Source: CAYZJD01 sp964478455
Lineage (GTDB): Bacteria > Acidobacteriota > Terriglobia > Bryobacterales > Bryobacteraceae
Assembly (NCBI GenBank): GCA_964478455.1
Contig: CAYZJD010000002.1
Location: forward strand, 1-45,397
Direction: 5' to 3'
Length of the DNA stretch: 45,397 nt
Every line of letters starts with the position of its first letter. The first letter of the stretch is position 1. The notes beneath the pieces are model-generated. The model ran no database searches, was not told the DNA's origin, and saw nothing but the letters and a program-made list of their open reading frames with translations. This document shows, in pieces, positions 40,664 to 45,397 of the stretch. The position numbers and the translations under genes are program-made.

Positions 40664-41758
40664 TCACAAGCGAAGGAAGATTCTCCGTTGATAAAGCCAG
40701 TAGCAGGCGTACCACATCACCGCCGCCGCCGAGCACGCCTGCACTGCCGGCGCGGCCGCGCCCAGGAAAGCGAACCCGCCGGTGAAGATCGCCAGCGTTC
40801 TGCTGATCCCCCCGCCGAGCACCTGCCAGAGCATGTAGATGAAGATCGAGTTCATCCCCACGACAATGAGCGGGAACGCCGGCCTGCGCAGGCCCTTCAT
40901 GTCGAAAACCCAGAAGAACACGGCCAACCCCATGGCGACGATGCCTGTGTGCAGAAAAGTGAACGACGCCGTCCACGCCTTGTGGATGACCGGATTCACC
41001 AGCCCCAGTGCGGACCCAACCGCGAGGCTGACGGCCGCCGGCACTGCCAGAATCCTCAGCTTCCGCGCGTGCGGGCGGGCGCTTCGCACCAGTGTGCCGG
41101 CCCACGCGCCGAACAGCACTGTCACCGCGCTGCCCAGGAAGTTGATCGAGGCCCAGTCCCAGGCATGGTTCAGGTTGAAGACCTCCCTGTCGATGACAGC
41201 GCCGATATTGTCGGAACCAGAAAAGGGACCTTGCGAGCCGGCAAAGAGCGTGTAAAGCCCCCAGTTGGCCAGCATGAGCCCCGCCGCCGACACCGCCTGC
41301 CACCGGAATGAGAAGTGCAGAATCAGGAAGCAGGTGAAGTAGGAAAGCCCGAGTTGCGTCAGCGTTTCATAAGGTTCGTAAGCCCAGCGGCCCTGGTGGT
41401 AGCAGGTGAGGAACTGCCCGAGCACGATCAGCTTCGTCGTCCGGATGGCTGCGTGCCTCAGGTTGTCGCCGAAGGAAGCGCCCTGCTCGATGCGCCGCGC
41501 CAGCGCGAAGGGGAGCGCCGTGCCGATCATGAACATGAAGGACGGCATCACCAGTTCCCACGGGATCAGGCCCTCCCACCTCACGTGCTCGAAGTACGCG
41601 GCCAGCTTCTGGTATCGCGGGTCCTTCAGCTCTCCGAGACCGAAGGCGTGGGAAACGAGCGCCAGCATCACAAAGCCGCGCATCGCGTCGAGGGCCAGGT
41701 AGCGCTGCCCGGACGTCCCCGACGGCTTTGGCTGAACGGAATCGTGGGCGGTCGCCAT
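40664..41758 (-). CDS. DUF5009 / heparan-alpha-glucosaminide N-acetyltransferase-like membrane protein
   Basis: 364 residues with about ten membrane segments. It opens with RYLALDAMRGFVMLALVSHA, the conserved start of the DUF5009/YeiB-related acyltransferases. ELVMPSFMFMIGTALPFALA and NLNHAWDWASINFLGSAVTV are also typical. The human HGSNAT family transfers acetyl groups across a membrane to glycans; bacterial members are uncharacterised but often near glycan-degrading genes. The function here is inferred as transmembrane sugar acetylation. It lies close to mqnD on the same strand without overlap. Confidence 0.8.
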   Translation of the reverse strand: MATAHDSVQPKPSGTSGQRYLALDAMRGFVMLALVSHAFGLGELKDPRYQKLAAYFEHVRWEGLIPWELVMPSFMFMIGTALPFALARRIEQGASFGDNLRHAAIRTTKLIVLGQFLTCYHQGRWAYEPYETLTQLGLSYFTCFLILHFSFRWQAVSAAGLMLANWGLYTLFAGSQGPFSGSDNIGAVIDREVFNLNHAWDWASINFLGSAVTVLFGAWAGTLVRSARPHARKLRILAVPAAVSLAVGSALGLVNPVIHKAWTASFTFLHTGIVAMGLAVFFWVFDMKGLRRPAFPLIVVGMNSIFIYMLWQVLGGGISRTLAIFTGGFAFLGAAAPAVQACSAAAVMWYACYWLYQRRIFLRL

Positions 41759-41809
41759 GGTTTCTGCTCACTCTGCTGGGCGGTATGCCGGCCACAGCCG
41801 TGCCCGGCC

Positions 41810-42655
41810 CTATCGCACGAACTCGACCGTTGCCTTGCAGGAGATCAGGCCGGCTTCGTAGCCGAGATCCAGAAGCTTCTGGGCCGCTCTCGGAACCAGT
41901 TCGCCGCAATCCACCGTGAAATCGTTCACGTACATCCCGACGAACTTGTCGGCAAGTCGCCGATCCAGGTCGCGCGCGAACTGCAACGCGTACTCGAGCG
42001 CTTCTTCGTGGTGCTCGAGCGCGTACTGGATGCTCTCACGCATCATCCGGCAGCATTCGCTCCGGATGTCCGCCGGCAGGCTCCGCAGCAGCGCATTGCC
42101 GCCGAGTGGCAGCGGCAGCCCATGTGCCTTTTTCCACCACTGCCCGAGATCCAGCACCGCCTGCAAGCCCTCCGCCGCGTACGTTAACTGCCCCTCGTGA
42201 ATCACCAGGCCCGCGTCCACGACGCGTTCCTTCACGGCTTCCGGGATCTTGTCGAACGGAGTGACCACCGGCTCGAAGTCCGGTTCGAACAGTTTCAGCG
42301 CGAGGTATGCCGTGGTCATCTTGCCCGGAACGGCGATCCGCTTGTGCTTCAACTCCTCCGCCACCATCGGCCGCGGCGCAACCACCAGCGGCCCGTAGCC
42401 GTCCCCGACGCTCGAGCCGCTCGCCATCAGCACGTACTTGTCGGCGATGTACGGATAGGCGTGGTAGGAGATCGCCGTCAGTTCGTACCGGCCCGCGAGC
42501 GCTTGCCGGTTCAGGGATTCAATGTCCTCCAAAACGTGCCTGAATTGGACCCGCCTGGACCGGACCTTCTTCGTCGCCAGCCCGTAAAACATGTACGCGT
42601 CATCGGAATCCGGGCTGTGCGCGCAGGTGATTTCCGTCGGTGCGGAGGATCCCAT
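41810..42655 (-). CDS. mqnD: 1,4-dihydroxy-6-naphthoate synthase (MqnD)
   Basis: A 281-residue enzyme of the futalosine route to menaquinone, which converts cyclic dehypoxanthine futalosine to 1,4-dihydroxy-6-naphthoate. Recognisable positions are the N-terminal HSPDSDDAYMFYGLA motif, ALAGRYELTAISYHAYPYIA, SSVGDGYGPLVV, VIHEGQLTYAAEGL and LDLGQWW. The periplasmic-binding-protein-like fold and length fit MqnD rather than MqnA. No other mqn genes are within the window. The upstream region is shared with the divergent gluconolactonase gene (52 bp). Confidence 0.9.
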   Translation of the reverse strand: MGSSAPTEITCAHSPDSDDAYMFYGLATKKVRSRRVQFRHVLEDIESLNRQALAGRYELTAISYHAYPYIADKYVLMASGSSVGDGYGPLVVAPRPMVAEELKHKRIAVPGKMTTAYLALKLFEPDFEPVVTPFDKIPEAVKERVVDAGLVIHEGQLTYAAEGLQAVLDLGQWWKKAHGLPLPLGGNALLRSLPADIRSECCRMMRESIQYALEHHEEALEYALQFARDLDRRLADKFVGMYVNDFTVDCGELVPRAAQKLLDLGYEAGLISCKATVEFVR

Positions 42656-42707
42656 AGGAGATGCAAAGCCTCAATCTTAACAGACCTGTTGATGTAGAAT
42701 TGCCGCC

Positions 42708-43724
42708 ATGGAAGTTCGAATCGCGTTCACTCTCTTCATGGCCGTCCTGCTCGCTCCGCTGCCGGCGGACGCGCAGGGCGCCGGCAAGGTGTTTCGCGCC
42801 GATCCGGCGTTGGACGCCCTTGTTCCGCCTGGCGCCGCTATCGAGAAAGTGGCCGGCGGCTTCACCTTCACCGAAGGCCCGGTCTGGGTGCATGCCGCCG
42901 ATGTGCTGCGTGTCCCTCTGGGCTACCTGCTGTTCAGCGATATCCCGAACAACGTGGTCCACAAGTGGACACCGGACAGCAAGGTCACGGTATTCCGCAG
43001 GCCCAGCGGCTGGCACGAGCCGGGCGACCCGCCGGGGCCGTTCATGGGCTCGAACGGGCTGACCCTCGACAAGCAGGGACGCCTCGTTCTCTGCGAGCAC
43101 GGCAGCGGGCGAGTCACTCGCCTCGAGAAGGACGGCAAGCTCATCGTGCTCGCGGACAAGTGGGAAGGCAAGCGCCTGAACAGCCCGAATGACGCGGTGT
43201 TCAAATCCGACGGCTCGCTCTACTTCACCGACCCGCCGTACGGCTTCGCCAAGCAGGACGACGATCCGCGGAATGAACTGAAGTTCAACGGCATCTACCG
43301 GCTCTCGGCCGGCAAGCTGCAGCTTCTTACGAAGGAAATGACGCGCCCGAACGGCCTCGCCTTCTCCCCGGACGAAAAGTATCTCTACGTTGCCAATTCG
43401 GACCCGGCGCGAAAGGTCTGGATGCGGTTCGACGTCAAGCCGGATGGCACAATCGCCGGCGGCAAGGTCTTCTTTGATGTCACGGCACGCACCGAAGAAG
43501 GTTTGCCGGACGGCATGAAGCTGGATAAGAAGGGCAACCTCTACTGCACCGGACCGGGCGGTGTGTGGATCTTTTCGCCCGCGGGCAAGCACCTCGGGAC
43601 ACTCCAGCCGGAGGAGGTCCCCGCCAATTGCGCCTTCGGCGACAACGACGGCAAGACCCTCTACATGACGGCGCGAAAGGGGCTGTACCGCATCCGGCTG
43701 AACGTCGAGGGGATTCGTCCGTAA
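42708..43724 (+). CDS. Exported SMP-30/gluconolactonase-family protein
   Basis: A 338-residue six-bladed beta-propeller with a signal peptide (MEVRIAFTLFMAVLLAPLPA). Metal-site residues of the family appear in FTFTEGPVW (Glu), GSNGLTLD, LNSPNDAVFKSDG (Asn/Asp) and GLPDGMKLDKKGN (Asp). Members hydrolyse sugar lactones such as gluconolactone; the substrate here is unproven. It is followed after 4 bp by a small membrane-protein gene, so the pair is probably cotranscribed. Confidence 0.88.
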   Translation: MEVRIAFTLFMAVLLAPLPADAQGAGKVFRADPALDALVPPGAAIEKVAGGFTFTEGPVWVHAADVLRVPLGYLLFSDIPNNVVHKWTPDSKVTVFRRPSGWHEPGDPPGPFMGSNGLTLDKQGRLVLCEHGSGRVTRLEKDGKLIVLADKWEGKRLNSPNDAVFKSDGSLYFTDPPYGFAKQDDDPRNELKFNGIYRLSAGKLQLLTKEMTRPNGLAFSPDEKYLYVANSDPARKVWMRFDVKPDGTIAGGKVFFDVTARTEEGLPDGMKLDKKGNLYCTGPGGVWIFSPAGKHLGTLQPEEVPANCAFGDNDGKTLYMTARKGLYRIRLNVEGIRP

Positions 43725-43728
43725 GGCC

Positions 43729-44232
43729 ATGACTCATTTCCGCGAGGTCCAGAAATTCCGCCAGCCCTGGCTGTGGGCGATCCTGCTCGCCCCCTTGTGC
43801 GTCGTTGGCTGGGGTGCGTACCAGCAACTGGTGCTGCACCGCCCATGGGGCGACAAGCCGATGCCCGACAACGGCCTGGTGATGCTGTGCGCGGCGTTGG
43901 CGCTGTTCCTGCTCTGGTTCTACAGCGTTCGACTTGTCACCGAAGTCCGCGACACCGAGCTGATTCTCCACTTCGTGCTGCTGTGGCGGAAGAAGATTAT
44001 TTCGCTCGGCGAAATCCGCAGCGTCGAGGCGGTCCAGTACCGCCCCATCCGCGACTACGGCGGCTGGGGCGTCCGGCGCAGCCTCGCCGGCTGGGCTTAC
44101 AACGTAAGCGGCAACCGCGGCGTGCAGCTAAAGTTCTGGACCGGCCCGGAGATCCTGATCGGCTCCCAGCGGCCCGAGGAACTCGCCGCCATCCTCGAAG
44201 AGCGGCGGAAGGCCGCCGGCGCGCCCCGCTGA
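43729..44232 (+). CDS. DUF6141-like membrane protein
   Basis: 167 residues with two N-terminal membrane segments (WLWAILLAPLCVVGWGAY, LVMLCAALALFLLWF). A PH-like beta domain follows, with VEAVQYRPIRDYGGWGVRRS and GVQLKFWTGPEILIGSQRPE. The RDYGGWG motif is the recognisable mark of this uncharacterised family. It starts 4 bp after the gluconolactonase stop. No function is known. Confidence 0.7.
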   Translation: MTHFREVQKFRQPWLWAILLAPLCVVGWGAYQQLVLHRPWGDKPMPDNGLVMLCAALALFLLWFYSVRLVTEVRDTELILHFVLLWRKKIISLGEIRSVEAVQYRPIRDYGGWGVRRSLAGWAYNVSGNRGVQLKFWTGPEILIGSQRPEELAAILEERRKAAGAPR

Positions 44233-44240
44233 GAGCCGCG

Positions 44241-45242
44241 CTACTCGATCGCAAGCGGGCGCAGAGCAAAACCCGCGACAGCGCCCTTGATGCGGTTTGT
44301 CGTCGCCACGTAGGTGAAGCGGTAGATCCTGCTGCGCGCGAGCTCCTCCAGGTAGTGGAACTCGCCGATGTGGACGCCCTGCTCGATCAGCAAGTACTCG
44401 TGAACTGCAATCACCGCGCCGGGCAGCGCCGGATCCTGCCCGACTTCTAACCCGCTCGTGTCCGCGCCAATCATCACCGCCCCCTTCTGCTCGACCAGCC
44501 ACTTGGCGCCTTCGAGCGTCAGCCCGGCGGAGTCGTGCTGCGCGATCTTCGCGTGGTCCGCGCCGGCCTCGCCCCAGTACCGCAGCACGCCCGTGCGGAT
44601 GAGGACAATATCGCCGGGCGCCACCTCCACGCCCTGCTTCGAGAGCGCGGCCTGAAGCTCCTTCGAGCCGATGGCGAAGTTTGCCGGCAGCGCGTCCACG
44701 CCCTTCCAGCCGGCGACGTCAATCAGCACGGCGCGGGCGATGATAGGTGGGATCGAATCGGCATCGGCCTTGCGGATCCCGAAATCGCCCCCATGATCCG
44801 CTTCGCGGAAACCGTTGTACCAGTGGTCGTCCGCGCCCCTGCTGATGTGGCCAAGCCCGTCAATCTGCGTGCCGACGTTGTCCGAGATGAAGAGGGCGCA
44901 ACTGTGCCAGGCGAGCTGCTTCGGGTTGTTCAGGAAGGCCGCGGCGTCCTTGCCGCGCTTCACCCCCTCGGGGCTGCGATACGACATCACCTCGGTCGGC
45001 GAATGCCCGGGCCACTTGTACGAGCGGCGATCCACCGGCACGCCGAGGTCGAACACCCGGCCCCTCTTGACTGCGCCGAGCGCCGCCAAGATCTTGTCCG
45101 GTCCGGTGACGGCCCGCAGCGCGCCGGCTTCATCCTCCGGGCCGTAAACCCAGCCGTAACCTTTTCCCTTGCGCCAGCCGCCAGGGGACTGCGCCGCAAG
45201 CAAGGAAACTACGAAGAGCAATGGAAGCGGCCGTCTGAGCAT
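44241..45242 (-). CDS. Exported cyclase-family hydrolase (kynurenine formamidase-like fold)
   Basis: 333 residues with a signal peptide (MLRRPLPLLFVVSLLAAQS). The cyclase/KynB-like metal site is represented by NVGTQIDGLGHI (family HxGTHxDxxxH; here Asp and His are kept, while the first His positions read Asn and Gln). The late motif VIAVHEYLLIEQGVHIGE is present. Members hydrolyse amides, lactones or cyclic ketones with Mn or Zn. I chose the ATG at 45242, with GGAGG upstream. It converges with the DUF6141 gene (8 bp apart). Confidence 0.82.
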   Translation of the reverse strand: MLRRPLPLLFVVSLLAAQSPGGWRKGKGYGWVYGPEDEAGALRAVTGPDKILAALGAVKRGRVFDLGVPVDRRSYKWPGHSPTEVMSYRSPEGVKRGKDAAAFLNNPKQLAWHSCALFISDNVGTQIDGLGHISRGADDHWYNGFREADHGGDFGIRKADADSIPPIIARAVLIDVAGWKGVDALPANFAIGSKELQAALSKQGVEVAPGDIVLIRTGVLRYWGEAGADHAKIAQHDSAGLTLEGAKWLVEQKGAVMIGADTSGLEVGQDPALPGAVIAVHEYLLIEQGVHIGEFHYLEELARSRIYRFTYVATTNRIKGAVAGFALRPLAIE

Positions 45243-45320
45243 TGGTAGATTGTGACCTCCACCCGTGAGGAGAATGCGTCTTCCAGGACGCACCCTGCGC
45301 ACATTGTAGCGCGGGCGGTG

Positions 45321-45397
45321 TCAGTTCCCGTCCGCGACTCGAGTCAATGTGCAGTTCGGGGATTTCAGGATGATCTCCACGCCATCGAGGTCGTACA
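45321..45397 (-). CDS. C-terminal end of a gene entering from the right edge
   Basis: The minus-strand frame entering at the window edge reads YDLDGVEIILKSPNCTLTRV and ends ADGN before TGA 45323-45321. Its composition is normal for coding sequence, but it is too short to identify. Confidence 0.4.
   Translation of the reverse strand, partial: YDLDGVEIILKSPNCTLTRVADGN

Overview
The window is high-GC bacterial DNA from a draft, probably metagenomic, assembly. It carries five N-gaps: 313-322, 3331-3430, 22251-22260, 32755-32764 and 38957-39056. The gene content points to Acidobacteriota, most like the Bryobacterales/Solibacter lineage. The clues are a very large Oar-type TonB-dependent receptor with an N-terminal carboxypeptidase-like domain, a TPR plus FG-GAP plus ASPIC/UnbV secreted protein, a PadR regulator, futalosine-pathway menaquinone synthesis (MqnD) and many secreted glycoside hydrolases. 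This assignment rests on gene content alone; no rRNA or tRNA gene was recognised.

Layout. 1-2769: a tightly overlapping thiolase / DUF35 / aminotransferase operon. 2770-4832: a disturbed region with a 473-bp exact direct repeat of the aminotransferase 3' end, relics of a TonB receptor and of a PIG-L deacetylase, an assembly gap whose flanks share 55 bp, and a small outer-membrane barrel gene. 4858-19820: mostly housekeeping and accessory genes (YdcH, RimI, an MFS transporter, ComEC, a DUF2007-type protein, YtxH, P5C dehydrogenase, a GAF-PAS-PAS-GAF-GGDEF-EAL c-di-GMP protein followed by a possible structured RNA, a sugar epimerase / mannose isomerase-like pair, and PadR with a membrane protein). 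19842-38956: a carbohydrate-utilisation locus. 39060-45397: a HEAT-repeat protein, a DUF5009 acyltransferase, MqnD, an SMP-30/gluconolactonase, a DUF6141-like membrane protein and a cyclase-family hydrolase.

The carbohydrate locus is the most interesting part. It holds two GH13-like paralogues, a GH32-type enzyme, an 824-residue fusion of an alpha/alpha-toroid glycosidase with a GH43/GH32-like propeller, a GH127-type enzyme, a TonB receptor, a TPR/UnbV protein, a secreted ADP-ribosylglycohydrolase-family protein and a LacI-family regulator. The palindrome TGAATCGATTCA, or a one-base variant, occurs four times. Each copy lies at the promoter of a gene in this locus, next to readable -35/-10 elements, and in two cases it abuts the Shine-Dalgarno sequence. 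I infer one LacI-controlled regulon spread over about 17 kb: the receptor imports a glycan, the exported hydrolases trim it, and LacI senses a product. The substrate is unknown; GH32 plus GH127 suggests a fructose- and/or arabinofuranose-containing glycan. A decayed IS256-type element has inserted between the receptor and the second GH13 gene.
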